A stretch of DNA of 64,000 nucleotides from Marisa cornuarietis (Eukaryota > Mollusca > Gastropoda > Architaenioglossa > Ampullariidae). The stretch spans positions 19,052,501-19,116,500 of the forward strand of contig SMMW01000003.1 in NCBI GenBank assembly GCA_004794655.1. Reading direction: 5' to 3'. Both the position numbers and the translations under genes were made by a program. Shown here piece by piece: positions 18,101 to 23,836 of the stretch. Under the pieces are notes generated by a model, which had not been told where the DNA came from, did not search any database, and saw nothing but the letters and a program-made list of their open reading frames with translations. The stretch's first letter is position 1. Every line of letters starts with the position of its first letter.

Positions 18101-20529
18101 ACTTGGTTGTAGCACAGTTCATGAAGATGTCAAAACAAGTAAAAAATGTAACTCTCTACATAATTTGACATTGAATGTTGATTACTACAAACCTATTATG
18201 GTGAACTTACATGCAAAAACTAAAACTAATAATTACCATACTGAGATAATTAAAACATACTAAAGAGAATTCTTAAAACAACATCCCCTCAAAACATAGA
18301 TTTTAGAAATGTGCTGTTCCTGAGTGTTTAGGTTACATGTGATTGCTCATCTTCCTCCCCCATTTTTCACCAGGTCATTCCCTTCCAATACTAATTCGAT
18401 GTTAGCAAAATGTTTCCTGTTTTTTTTTTGGCTTGATATGAAACAAAACAATCTCTCAAGCTTCTCCCCAAATAAATAAATTGCAAAGAAACTTACTTGC
18501 ACAGACTTAATAATCTATGGGAGTTTAATACAGAATAATTATGTGAACTGCTCAACAAGTCATTTAACGACATTCAAAAGTATAAAAATAATTTCTCCTG
18601 TTAATAATGACTTTTTTAAAACCTCATTGCAAGTAATCTGTTCCCAAGTTAGTGGTCCACCTGTTTCTTGCTGTTTCTACTGTCCATGCCTACATGATAG
18701 TTTTCGTTTTCAATGCATAAAATGTCAGCTTAACTCAGTTGGGGCGGCTTTTGACTAAAGTGCATAAAATAACACCATGAGACATAAAAGTTAAGAAAAA
18801 ATCTTCGTGCATACCTACCGGCAAAATGCATGACTAATGCGGGTGACAACCACTGCCTCCTCTTTGCACTTTACACAACTTTTGCCTTGTCTGTAAGATC
18901 AACAAACAATAAATATATTTAAGATACTATTAAAAGATCTTCCTGATCACTGAAATTTTCAATTGGTTTCAAATGTGTGTACCCAAATTTTGTATCTATG
19001 TGCCAGTCAACCAGCCATCTGACTTTTGCAGGAATGGTCTGAGATTTTTTAAAATTTGAGTAATGAATCATATTAGGGAGAATTTCATTCTCATAGTATC
19101 ACACTTGCAGGAAATCCTTCCACAGCTTGTATGTTGACTTCACCAAGTAAAATTTTCAGTATAACAGGATTGAAACTTCATGCTACAAAACTATCCCCAA
19201 AGAGGATATGAAAAAGTTATCAATGTTGTTGTACAACACGACAGACATTTTTTCAATACACAAATCAATTCCAAACTGATTTCTAAAAAAAAACAAACTT
19301 TAATAAGATATGAACTTCATCCTCCAAGGCATATCTACAAAAAGGATAATAGTGGGCTATCTCATATTGTGCTGATTTGTGACAGTTGATTTCTGAAACA
19401 CCAACTCTAAACCGAGCATAGGCCTTTCTTATATAATCTTTATTTATACTTATACTATCCACATATAATCCCTGTTGCAAGCAGATTTTGCCACTGTTGT
19501 ATATATTAGAGTGGGAACTTTTCTTCAGAGTTATATATAGCCTACCATTTCTGACAAAAAAAACGACACTCAATCTTTCTCTAAACTTCTTTAAAAACAC
19601 CTTCTCCCTCCCCACCTAATGGAACATCTAGACATACCCAAAACCCATGGAAAAAAATACCCTACATACTTTAGGTCACCCAAGTTTCATGACCTCTGGA
19701 ATCCAGCAGGTATAGCATGTTGTATGATTTTTTGCATACCTTGTGACCGGGAGCTTCAACAACCTTAACCAGTATTTAATACATCTAGTATCTGAGGTAG
19801 TATATAAAGGCAAACCTCCATACATTAGTTTGGTTGATGATCTAATTGAAACCCCCATGAATATTTTACAGGCAAGCAGGTGGATCTTCCCTACAACAGC
19901 AATTTGGTTTAACTCCAAAATTTCTGAAGCATACAATAACATGGGTACGACTAGAACTGATATAATCAGAGAAACTAGAATGATCTATTTCTCTATTGCT
20001 CCTGTTTTTGCAATTTTTCACACAACGAATCTAGGCCTAATCTTTCGCCGAACTCAAAATGCCTCTAGCTCTTCTAATTTTGCTGTGGATACCTCAGTCA
20101 ATAGCGAGAACAATCCAGACCTTGATGGAACCCATAGCTGAATATAAATTCATTAATGGCTAAATATCATGCTTAACTATTAAGCAAAAATAGTAAACCA
20201 AAATATATGCACAAGACAATCTAATAATGGTAATAATGTAAGGCTGAATCCGTAGGCCTAAATATGAAGCAAGTATGCCATATAGGCCTACTATATAACA
20301 AAAATTGTCACACTATTTTACAGGTGAATATGTCGCCGATTTTATTTGGTATTTTCAACGCGCAGCAATGAGCTGGTTACAGTGGGTTATTACCTCCGCG
20401 CTTTGTTATCCGTGATTAGTAAATGTAATCACTACAAGTGGCCTCGGGAGGAAAAAGAACCAGAAGCGCTCATTCTTACCTCGTTTTTTCTCCAGGAAAT
20501 ACGTTGCTGGATTCCGTTACTGAACACAT
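1..20529 (-). CDS. CTU2: CTU2/NCS2 tRNA 2-thiolation protein gene, 12 coding exons, 3' end off window
   Basis: CTU2 works with CTU1 in the cytosol to thiolate wobble uridine 34 of tRNA Lys, Glu and Gln, using URM1 as sulfur carrier (family knowledge). I found twelve minus-strand segments bounded by AG and GT sites: 20529-20480, 18890-18819, 17178-17040, 16669-16609, 12884-12775, 11738-11566, 8163-8028, 7482-7433, 6762-6681, 4878-4787, 3302-3239 and 144-1. Every junction keeps phase, and the joined frame has 391 codons with no stop. Order and motifs follow human CTU2: N-terminal CVKC and CRECF cysteines, an SGG loop, a VADCATRL block, PLREVSRKELVMYN, FPSTV, CAVCQ and ALDTDVSKASALG. The last cysteine pair and the stop lie beyond position 1. 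The introns are filled with transposon remains. Identification rests on recalled family sequence, but the twelve collinear matches make it very secure. Confidence 0.96.
250..744. mobile_element. Fold-back element with ~75-bp inverted arms (CTU2 intron 11)
   Basis: The stretch 250-325 is repeated as its reverse complement at about 670-744, with only a few differences. Each arm contains CTTTTCAGTTGAAAAGACAC and a GCAAAAAACCTGAGCAG core. About 340 bases of AT-rich spacer have no coding sign. I see no clear target duplication. Confidence 0.7.
938..1284. mobile_element. MITE with ~70-bp degenerate inverted ends, relative of the 21.4-kb element
   Basis: The left end has ATCATTTTGACC, CCATATCACTC and GAGTCAAAT. 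The right end carries the same words inverted, finishing GAAATGACCGGTAA. The terminal ACCGGTCATTTC word is shared with the element at 21446-22380, so both belong to one family. Confidence 0.55.
1285..2289. other. CTU2 intron sequence; part is a dispersed repeat
   Basis: No exon recognised. The part at about 1930-1975, with CCAGCAAGGTCA and a following GAATGA...CCC, recurs at 17885-17935 in intron 2, so it is a low-copy dispersed repeat. Minus-strand open frames at 1922-2270 have no family I know. Confidence 0.35.
2400..2620 (+). repeat. Fragment sharing sequence with 3' part of the LINE at 5620-5805
   Basis: Matches in order with the later copy: GGCTACAGGAGGAATA, GACCAGATTGA, CTGCAG, CAAAGAGGTGTGTTGGTATGA and ATCAGCCTCCA. 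It is probably the truncated 3' end of the same I/Nimb-like LINE family, without a readable frame. Confidence 0.5.
2651..3238. other. CTU2 intron 11 right part, no gene seen
   Basis: A-rich tract, then 2830-3010, in which GGGTGTTCATCC and CATGAGAATCCAGGCC resemble a stretch at 13810-13845 downstream of the SINE. No exon signals beyond exon 11. Confidence 0.4.
3239..3302 (-). CDS. CTU2: CTU2 coding exon 11 (second cysteine motif)
   Basis: 64 nt from acceptor TTACTTACAG to donor CAG/GTATGT. It encodes RISEKLEPSDLRSTIGHCAV then CQ. The CxxC corresponds to the CLLC of human CTU2 after the TSEKL segment. Confidence 0.95.
3683..3850 (-). mobile_element. 3' tail of an L2/CR1-like LINE
   Basis: Read on the minus strand it has AAAGCGCTATGAGCAAATC, then ATATAAATCC and an ATTATTATTA tail. 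The GCGCTAT...ATAAA plus ATT-repeat pattern recurs at 10300-10381, 27880, 36780 and 54500. Confidence 0.6.
3858..4008 (+). pseudogene. RNase H fragment of an I/Nimb-like LINE
   Basis: The frame reads FTDDSIVPHGGTVAEATV and ends FPAELHAIL, which fits the start of the RNase H domain (first Asp in FTD, Glu in AELHAI). It is a near copy of 5285-5420. It stops abruptly where a minus-strand fragment of the upstream domain begins. Confidence 0.7.
4010..4225 (-). pseudogene. Inverted pre-RNase H fragment of the same LINE type
   Basis: The minus strand encodes FKLDYSSIICGSAQEPYVKI then LDPIHHHGLHIC and HAGEPP, the segment that normally precedes RNase H in these LINEs. It abuts the plus-strand RNase H fragment tail to tail, so a rearrangement has occurred. 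Confidence 0.7.
4226..4786. other. CTU2 intron 10, no gene seen
   Basis: AT-rich intron with no recognisable element. Confidence 0.4.
4787..4878 (-). CDS. CTU2: CTU2 coding exon 10
   Basis: 92 nt from acceptor TTGTTTTGCAG to donor CAG/GTTTGC. It encodes ATEGSSIQQQTEAFVTGLQA then EFPSTVPNIV. FPSTV is a family signature. The donor is weaker than the others, but exon 11 supplies exactly the base needed. Confidence 0.95.
4938..5815 (+). mobile_element. 5'-truncated I/Nimb-like LINE with RNase H, decayed
   Basis: From about 4950 the frame reads LYADAGELPPSF...HLKF, the pre-RNase H segment. At 5280 it shifts to FTDDSIVPHGGTVAAAAVLS (RNase H). Near 5550-5620 it reads HNKDIIFIWAPGHAF. Several frameshifts and stops break it. 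It lies just upstream of CTU2 exon 10 in intron 9, antisense to the gene. Confidence 0.75.
5835..6500 (+). mobile_element. 3' end of an L2/CR1-like LINE (C-terminal ORF2 fragment)
   Basis: Frames at 5850-5991 and 6010-6300 give IPAMQLDQLQKVQNTAARIV, HWLPVNKRID and APDYLQEIVPPYQPSRSLRS, ending RKRLKTHLFKLKQ. This is the C-terminal domain after reverse transcriptase in L2-like elements. A single stop at 5989 breaks the frame. An ATC-rich tail follows. Confidence 0.85.
6681..6762 (-). CDS. CTU2: CTU2 coding exon 9
   Basis: 82 nt from acceptor TTCTTTCAG to donor AAG/GTGAGT. It encodes REVSRKELVMYNVLNGVQTF then FIPSLTTK, matching the family block TLKEVAFYNRLF followed by a threonine-rich end. It joins exon 8 directly in phase. 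Confidence 0.96.
6763..7432. other. CTU2 intron 8, no gene other than a possible cassette exon
   Basis: AT-rich. An open plus-strand stretch at 6884-7204 lacks family resemblance. The candidate exon at 7249-7299 is listed separately. Confidence 0.4.
7249..7299 (-). other. Possible in-frame cassette exon of CTU2 intron 8
   Basis: 51 bases, a multiple of three, flanked by a pyrimidine-rich TTTTACAG and an AAG/GTAAGT donor. In the phase set by exons 8 and 9 it is open and would add 17 lysine-rich residues starting SWKKDWKK. Human CTU2 has no such insertion and exons 8 and 9 join without it, so it is either an alternative exon or chance. Confidence 0.3.
7433..7482 (-). CDS. CTU2: CTU2 coding exon 8
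   Basis: 50 nt from acceptor TTCTGCAG to donor AAG/GTAAGA. It encodes NIGDHRYRDIVIIRPL plus two bases of Arg. Human CTU2 has the equivalent HGDVVVVRPMRD. Phase 0 in, phase 2 out. Confidence 0.94.
7483..8027. other. CTU2 intron 7, no gene seen
   Basis: Plain AT-rich sequence between exons 8 and 7. Confidence 0.45.
8028..8163 (-). CDS. CTU2: CTU2 coding exon 7 (conserved core)
   Basis: 136 nt from acceptor TATGTTTAAG to donor ACA/GTAAGT. It encodes TQLLIKVASMNRFKKILVAD then CATRLSVRILTDIAGGRGDQ. This matches the family core with GDSCTRLAIKLMTNLALGRG, the best-conserved block of CTU2. An intact-looking LINE reading frame on the opposite strand begins about 55 bases upstream of it. Confidence 0.97.
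8210..10385 (+). mobile_element. L2/CR1-like LINE, 5'-truncated, with (ATT)n tail
   Basis: The element contains one long uninterrupted frame, a 3' untranslated region with AAGCGCTAAGAGCATGCTCT and GCGCTATAAAAATC, and ends in repeated ATT at 10361-10381. It sits in CTU2 intron 6, opposite in direction. A closely similar 3' end lies at 36768-37112 on the minus strand. The exact 5' junction is uncertain, and I saw no clear target duplication. Confidence 0.88.
8219..10108 (+). CDS. L2/CR1-like reverse transcriptase ORF, open over 629 codons
   Basis: Copies the element's RNA into DNA at a nicked target (family role). The visible order is a linker with SQMTGSKTATSLP, the RT fingers with LLKKSTLDVNVLNNYRPVSN, motif A LLDLSAAFDTIDHSLLLHRL near nt 8980-9040, GVPQGSVLGPVLFILYT near 9160, and the catalytic YADDTQLY near 9258. 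A thumb and C-terminal domain ends KSALKTHLFLEHFS. The N-terminal endonuclease is absent because the copy is 5'-truncated, so it cannot move by itself. ATG 8219 is the first Met plausibly inside the element; the open frame extends left only through CTU2 exon 7 antisense. The lack of stops suggests recent insertion. Confidence 0.9.
   Translation: MYIRNSIYNAAKRSVAKCIYAAKASYLQGQIINCTSSKKLFAICSQMTGSKTATSLPTAYPASLLPQVFSDYFTSKILDIRSSLDSVSVLDSISCDVLPGCSMSKFLPVSETDVKAVILKAKPTTCELDPMPTSLLLECLDTLLPAITNIVNVSLSSGVFPSLFKNAVVRPLLKKSTLDVNVLNNYRPVSNLSFLSKIIEKIVLTQLWAYLQEHHLIPQAQSAYRPFHSTETTLIKVTTDILSALDSGDVSPLTLLDLSAAFDTIDHSLLLHRLHTLYGISGPALSWFNSYLTDRTQTVSVDGQTSRPASLFCGVPQGSVLGPVLFILYTKPLSSCIRSHQVSHQSYADDTQLYCSTPPAESYSAISSIEACISDVKGWMLKNKLKLNDDKTEALLCHRRRHQPSLVSLPNHIKVGDSNITFTSSVRNLGFIVTDDMTLDRHVASVCRSAYYELRKISAIRHFLSTRATNTLVCAFVLSRLDYCNSLLAGCPDYLIQRLQRVQNSAARLVLRARKRDHVTPLLRFLHWLPIRSRIQYKLSVLCFNFFAGSCPDYFSELLIPYSPSRQLRSSSDDRILTVPVTRTTYGHRTFGYCAAKQWNSLPFHIRHLPTTESFKSALKTHLFLEHFS
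10670..11180 (+). pseudogene. Old L2-like LINE C-terminal fragment
   Basis: Broken frames still show a pattern like SCLSRIDYMHSTLL, a CAAKQSTLFHITF region and a THLF-like end near 10965 (AAACATATCTTTTCACAG). Stops and frameshifts are frequent. It lies in CTU2 intron 6. Confidence 0.55.
11290..11551 (+). pseudogene. Second L2-like 3' fragment with ATT tail beside exon 6
   Basis: A frame reads LTWNELPLYIHQKSIPF then KLLLKVTLFSSH, the C-terminal end of such LINEs. It ends with ATTATTATTA at about 11540-11551, roughly 14 bases from the CTU2 exon 6 donor. Confidence 0.6.
11566..11738 (-). CDS. CTU2: CTU2 coding exon 6
   Basis: 173 nt from acceptor CACCTTAG to donor AAA/GTATGT. It opens with GLVQGSQLEDVKSLCWDVL and closes with LFSSLSSMSAREEFLRVA, matching the human LFCSVRTLTAKEELL block. 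The start is less certain than the end because the N-terminal half of this segment is poorly conserved in the family. An L2-like LINE tail ends about 14 bases from the donor. Confidence 0.88.
11739..12774. other. CTU2 intron 5; (AT)n run at 12050-12068
   Basis: AT-rich intron with a short TATATATATA tract. No gene or recognised transposon. Confidence 0.45.
12775..12884 (-). CDS. CTU2: CTU2 coding exon 5
   Basis: 110 nt from acceptor TTGCACCAG to donor CAG/GTAATA. It encodes TGILNLTTKERHEKIKQVES followed by FLRKTEFPFFLTSLEQ. It corresponds to the family segment with ERSKTLAEV and TGFPWHVVALEE. The first two bases complete a Glu begun in exon 4. Confidence 0.95.
12945..13760 (+). mobile_element. 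tRNA-like SINE head, interrupted by a MITE
   Basis: The stretch AGCCTAGTGGCTGTAAGTGC at 12959 resembles a tRNA A box. Across the inserted element, at 13700-13725, comes GATCACAGCATGCCGAAGTC, which resembles a B box. Without the insert the two halves join at CCCATCTAC. The SINE body probably continues to about 13900. The parent tRNA cannot be assigned. Confidence 0.5.
13005..13690. mobile_element. Mutator-like MITE with 9-bp target duplication and iterated ends
   Basis: Both ends are built from repeats of GACACTTAATCCCC, inverted: three copies near 13012-13058 on the left and about six GGGGATTAAGTGTC variants at 13608-13685 on the right. It is flanked by CCCATCTAC at 12996-13004 and again at 13691-13699. 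A 9-bp duplication fits Mutator-like elements, and no transposase is present. An open frame starting at 13592 is only the terminal repeats read through. Confidence 0.75.
13780..14779. other. CTU2 intron 4, unclassified
   Basis: No exon or clear transposon domain, apart from the SINE-flank similarity to 2860-2900 noted there. Confidence 0.35.
14780..15700 (+). mobile_element. I/Nimb-like LINE fragment with RNase H, decayed
   Basis: The frame at 14800-15199 includes HSKLDKGFITYGS, MCLGAFCTTPAESLHADACE and PPISLL, the pre-RNase H domain. The frame at 15330-15620 includes FSAEVHAILLALQHGHQSSE, IIDDSLSALQALLTHQSGHP and NKDIVLWVPSH, which is RNase H with Glu and Asp kept. The first Asp of the domain is damaged. 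It lies in CTU2 intron 4, antisense. Confidence 0.8.
16170..16420 (+). pseudogene. L2-like reverse transcriptase fragment
   Basis: Reads FNDDTQEC in place of YADDTQLY, followed in another frame by FFGVKGWMIQNKAK and KVGNADS. Heavily frameshifted. It corresponds to 9255-9480 of the intact LINE above. Confidence 0.6.
16609..16669 (-). CDS. CTU2: CTU2 coding exon 4
   Basis: 61 nt with acceptor ATTTTGCAG and donor ATG/GTAATT. It encodes GLSSRAHRKLRFTPTVVYID plus one base of the next Glu codon. This matches the human segment ending in FVAGVIFVDE. Phase 0 in, phase 1 out. Confidence 0.95.
17040..17178 (-). CDS. CTU2: CTU2 coding exon 3 (PP-loop-like region)
   Basis: 139 nt encoding RECFQVYVVHKFRSALGKSK and then a stretch with ILVAFSGGHASAALL. 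The acceptor TTCTTAAAG at 17179 is chosen over a nearer TTTCAG at 17166 because only the former supplies ECFQ and keeps phase with exon 2. The donor is GAG/GTAAGC. The SGG corresponds to the PP-loop of ATP-pyrophosphatases, which is degenerate in CTU2 relative to CTU1. Confidence 0.95.
17193..17290 (-). mobile_element. LINE 3' tail just upstream of CTU2 exon 3
   Basis: On the minus strand GGTTCTCTATAAAAACATTT is followed by GTGATTATTATTATTCCC. The ATT tail ends about 15 bases before the exon 3 acceptor and lies in the same orientation as CTU2. Confidence 0.5.
17470..17850 (+). pseudogene. RTE-like reverse transcriptase fragment
   Basis: With frameshifts repaired by eye it shows a fingers region near 17540, an EEQAGF-like stretch near 17645, RILIEK-like and DFKK.FD-like words near 17700-17770, and KFNIEEGLVQIIKALYD near 17790-17845. 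It lies in CTU2 intron 2. Confidence 0.65.
17851..18818. other. CTU2 intron 2, no gene seen
   Basis: Contains the dispersed repeat shared with 1930-1975 at 17885-17935. The rest is AT-rich and plain. Confidence 0.4.
18819..18890 (-). CDS. CTU2: CTU2 coding exon 2 (first zinc-type cysteine pair)
   Basis: 72 nt between an ATCTTACAG acceptor and a CG/GTAGGT donor. It encodes QGKSCVKCKEEAVVVTRISH then AFCR. The CxxC and the following FC match the N-terminal metal-binding cysteines of the family. It enters in phase 2 and leaves in phase 2. Confidence 0.94.
18891..19282. other. CTU2 intron 1 right of exon 2, no gene seen
   Basis: AT-rich sequence without recognisable features. Confidence 0.4.
19283..19955 (-). 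mobile_element. C-terminal fragment of an unassigned LINE family
   Basis: The minus strand gives VVPMLLYASEILELNQI, KIHLLACKIFMGVSIRS, RCIKYWLRLLKLPVTRY, then after frame breaks YARFRVGVSEINCHK and a CPFC-like YYPFCRYALEDEVHILLK. This is the region after reverse transcriptase, with a zinc-knuckle-like end. It begins at the same protein point (YASEI) where the copy at 26987-27850 ends. Confidence 0.7.
20480..20529 (-). CDS. CTU2: CTU2 coding exon 1 (start codon)
   Basis: ATG at 20529-20527 followed by 16 codons beginning MCSVTESSNVF, ending in phase 2 at a GAG/GTAAGA donor. Human CTU2 also begins with MC. The overhang AG joins the first base of exon 2 to make an Arg codon, which supports this start. 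No alternative in-frame ATG was needed. Confidence 0.9.
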
Positions 20530-20773
20530 CCCCGTTCAACTTGTAAACAGAATAGAATACTAAATAGAAGATGAGCTTAGTGCTCAGACTCGAAAACTTT
20601 TGAAGTTTACAAGCCGTCGCTGAAATCTATTGTTTCCGAGACACCAAATACTAATAGGACCTCAATCTTTTAAAAGAAAGGTACATATGGTCAGTGCTTC
20701 CGTGGCTTATCATTCATTGCACTTTTAGAGTTGCCTTTCCCTGACGTGGGCTAAACGATATGGCCATGAACGT
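20530..20773. promoter_or_regulatory. Presumed CTU2 5' UTR and promoter region
   Basis: Lies immediately upstream of the CTU2 ATG. No TATA box is obvious. CpG is less depleted here and at 20330-20480 than in the surrounding introns. Inference from position only. Confidence 0.35.
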
Positions 20774-21046
20774 ATGGCTTTACATAGCGCACCGATGGAA
20801 CCACGGACTTGTATAGGTGATACACGTCCGTGGATGGAACACAGCCGCGAAAGTTGTGAAAATCTTACAGTCGCAAGCCTGGAAGACTATCTAGAAAAGC
20901 GGGAAATCATCAACAATCACTCCAGGAAAGAAACTTTCGTCAGACTGGCTAAGAATTGGAATCAGGCATCTAGCAGCAGTCCATCGATTTTACTAATTGT
21001 AAAATATCCCAAAATAGAACTTGCATATGCGTGTTCTGAAAATTAG
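20774..21046 (+). CDS. Possible short divergent ORF, 90 codons, unknown
   Basis: Starts with ATG at 20774, divergent from CTU2. The central part SLEDYLEKREIINNHSRKET is rich in charged residues and could form a helical pair reminiscent of SAP-type folds, but I cannot assign it. An AATCTTACAG word at 20861 could be a splice acceptor, making this an exon rather than a complete gene. It may equally be chance. Confidence 0.25.
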   Translation: MALHSAPMEPRTCIGDTRPWMEHSRESCENLTVASLEDYLEKREIINNHSRKETFVRLAKNWNQASSSSPSILLIVKYPKIELAYACSEN

Positions 21047-21445
21047 AAGCAGACAACCAGTAGTATCATTTTTTTAAATTATGGAAGTCGAACACCCCCC
21101 CTCCCAAAAATGAAAATTATTATTTGATTGACTGATTCCTCGATCATTGTAAACAATTAAGTGTTCTCACTTAACGGGGGATAAGAAATTCTAACATGCA
21201 GACGTAAATGGCTCGATCATTTCATCTATGTAAACAACTTTAAAACACGCAGGCACTTTATAAGCATTGATAAATTTGTACTGTATATCAGGAGAATACT
21301 CCCCCCACCCCAAAAAAGAGAGTTTTTAAAGTTTGTGAACATTTTCTACTTATGCTGCTACCTGTTAATGATTATACTTTTTATGTCATTACTGAAGTGT
21401 GTTACATTTCACATTCTTCTTGACGTGAGATGCAAAGTAATTTGG
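21047..21445. other. Intergenic, no gene seen
   Basis: AT-rich, with two C-runs at 21095 and 21300. Confidence 0.4.
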
Positions 21446-22380
21446 TCACCGGTCATTTCGCTTCAAGATCATTTCGCCCCACAGCCTCAGTCGAATTGTC
21501 TCAGTCATGTGAATGTCGTCCCAAGTGAGACCACATATAAGGTCAACTCGTCACAAGACCATTTCGTCACTACCATTTCGTCCCCACACCAAAAGTCAAT
21601 TCGTCACACGAATGTCCATTTCGTCCCACGTATGGTCCATTTCGTCACAAGACAGAAAAGTCAAATCGTCACAAACCCAAAAGTCGAATCGAGCACTAAT
21701 GTAACAAGTAGCTATTAACGTCAACTATTCTCAAAAGAGCCATAAGTTGTTTGAACAATATAGATAGGCAAGCTCAGCTGTTTATTTAAAACTTAAGTCT
21801 AAACAGAACCATGCGAAAAATTGTATATGTTACTGAACAATACGCTTGGCAATACGCACGCCAAGAACGAATCTCACAATGGCAAATACGCATGATTTTT
21901 CTCTTTTAAACAATCTTTTACATTAAAGATTTTGTCATTATTGTATTGAGAACTTGTATCGTGACTTTTCTCGTTTTGCTTATTATTATTATTATATGCA
22001 GAGATGACTTTGATCACGTACAGCCCCTTATTTCAAAGAGAGCCACGCAAAGATTAATTTTAGTTTTGTCTTTGGTTTGTGTATGAAGATGATCTATTTA
22101 TTTTTAAAAGGAGCCGATCATTTCGCCCCAGTCATATCATCCCGTAGGCCAGAGTCAAATCGTCCCAGCTATATGTTCATTTCGTCCTAAAACCAAAATG
22201 TCAAATCGTCTCAAGCACAAAAGACGAATCGATACCGATGGCATAAGTAGCTATATTAACATCAATATTACCAAGAGCTCCATATAAGCTGAGTCCCATA
22301 TACCTGGGACGAAATGGCCATAGCTGGGACGATTTGACTTAGGCTGTAGGGGGATATGACTGGGGCGAAATGACCGGTGA
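21446..22380. mobile_element. CATTTCGTC-rich inverted-repeat DNA element
   Basis: Ends TCACCGGTCATTTCGC and GCGAAATGACCGGTGA form a perfect 16-bp inverted pair. Subterminal zones hold many CATTTCGTC and AATCGTC words. The left zone (about 21465-21750) is partly repeated in direct orientation at 22113-22290, including the GTAGCTAT...AAC...TCAA...CATA block. No transposase and no clear target duplication, so the superfamily is unknown. Confidence 0.75.
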
Positions 22381-22475
22381 TATCTGAATATGTATTTTAA
22401 CGTTTTCGCTCATTGTATGTACTCTGCAGTTGAGAAATGTGCTATATAAATACACATTATTATTAATAACTGACG
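22381..22475 (+). mobile_element. LINE/SINE 3' tail
   Basis: TTTTCGCTCATTGTATG, then GTGCTATATAAATACACATT and ATTATTAAT, matching the L2-type tail pattern. Confidence 0.45.
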
Positions 22476-22974
22476 ACAGTACTGTCGGTGCGTTGTTGTA
22501 AAATGTGCTACCCAAACAGCAACACCTTTGAATATAATAATTTTTCGAATAAATATAATAAATCTATGAGATCCATAAATTTTCATTTTTTTAAACTTTG
22601 GACTGGCTAGTTCTTATCAATTTCTAGTTCCTATACTTCTCAAAACAATGGAAAGTCCACCTTCATATTTTCTACACTTTTATTAATCGTGTTTGTACCA
22701 ACAGTGAGCATGCAATTCCTGTTGTGTAGGTGAACAGTCAACAGGAATTTGATGACAATCTATTTCGGTCTTGTGCGTGGTCAGTACTGCAGTCAAGTCA
22801 AAAAGGTAATTGAAGCGACAAAAATACGTGCAATTGCAACATACCCATATGACAAGGCAGTATTGAACAGTAGAAAACACCAGGTGCACGTGCAAGCCCT
22901 GTCCATTTGTCAACAAAACTCAGTAATTTTAGAGCCCTGGGAGGGTTTATTGCCGGTTTGTAAGCTCTTTTTAA

Positions 22975-23835
22975 ATGATGCCTGTCGACCAAGTCATTTT
23001 ATGGCTGCAGGAGGGCATAGGTGTCCGAGAAATTGGTCGCCGATTGGAAGTTCCTCACGCTGTCATTCAAATTCTACGAGACCGCTACAATGCAAAGGGA
23101 AGTGTTGCAAAGCGAAGAGACACCAGACGCCCTTGGTCAACTACAAGACAGCAGGGCAGGTTCATTGTTCTGTCGGCTCTAAGACAGAACAGCCACTGCC
23201 AGCACACTCAGGGGACAGCTGCAATCAGCTGCCAACATAACTCAGTGACCAGACAGTTCGTAACCGGCTCAGGGAGAGCAATCTTCGGTCAAGGCGACCT
23301 GCTGACCGCCCCACCCTGACACCTGCGCACCGCGCTGCTCGTCTTGCATGGTCACGACGCCAGGCAACAGTGGGCCGCAGTCCTCTTCACTGGTGAATCT
23401 CACTTTGCCAGATCCTCCCACGATTGTCAAATCTGCGTTTGGAGACGACAGGGAGAACGTTACTACGATCCCACTGTGGTGGAGTGTGATCGCTATATGG
23501 TGGTGGATCCATCATGGTGTGGGGTGGGAAGAGGGCGGCCTACAGAACTCCCCTCTACCTGGTGCAAGGCAATCTGACAGGCGTGGCATTCAGAGATACC
23601 ATTTTACAGCCTCTTGTACTGCCAGTACTGCCGACCATTGGACCAGGCGTCGTTCTTCAGGACGACAACGCCAGACCGCAAAGGGCCAGGGTTGTCAGTC
23701 CTGGGCTGGCGATTTATTCAGCAAGAGTGGCAGGCAAAATTCCTCAAAGGACTCTGAGAACATTGGCTCAGTCCATGAGAGAGCAGCAAGGTCGGCCCAG
23801 ATGCCTACCAGCAAGGGGCAGGAGTGGTGGGTAAA
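22975..23835 (+). pseudogene. Tc1-like transposase pseudogene
   Basis: A DDE transposase that would cut and paste its own element. Residues from 22978 read MPVDQV...GVREIGRRLEVPH then SVAKRR and STTRQQGRFIVLSALRQ, the helix-turn-helix part. In other frames follow FTGESHFA (first catalytic Asp replaced by Gly), VWRRQGERYYDPTVVE, RTPLYLVQGNLTGVAFRDTI and LQDDNARPQRARVV (second Asp present). The DLNPIE-type third acid is missing through an internal deletion, after which IPQRTLRTLAQSM closes the protein. Frameshifts and deletions make it dead. Terminal inverted repeats were not recognised. Confidence 0.9.
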
Positions 23836-23836
23836 T

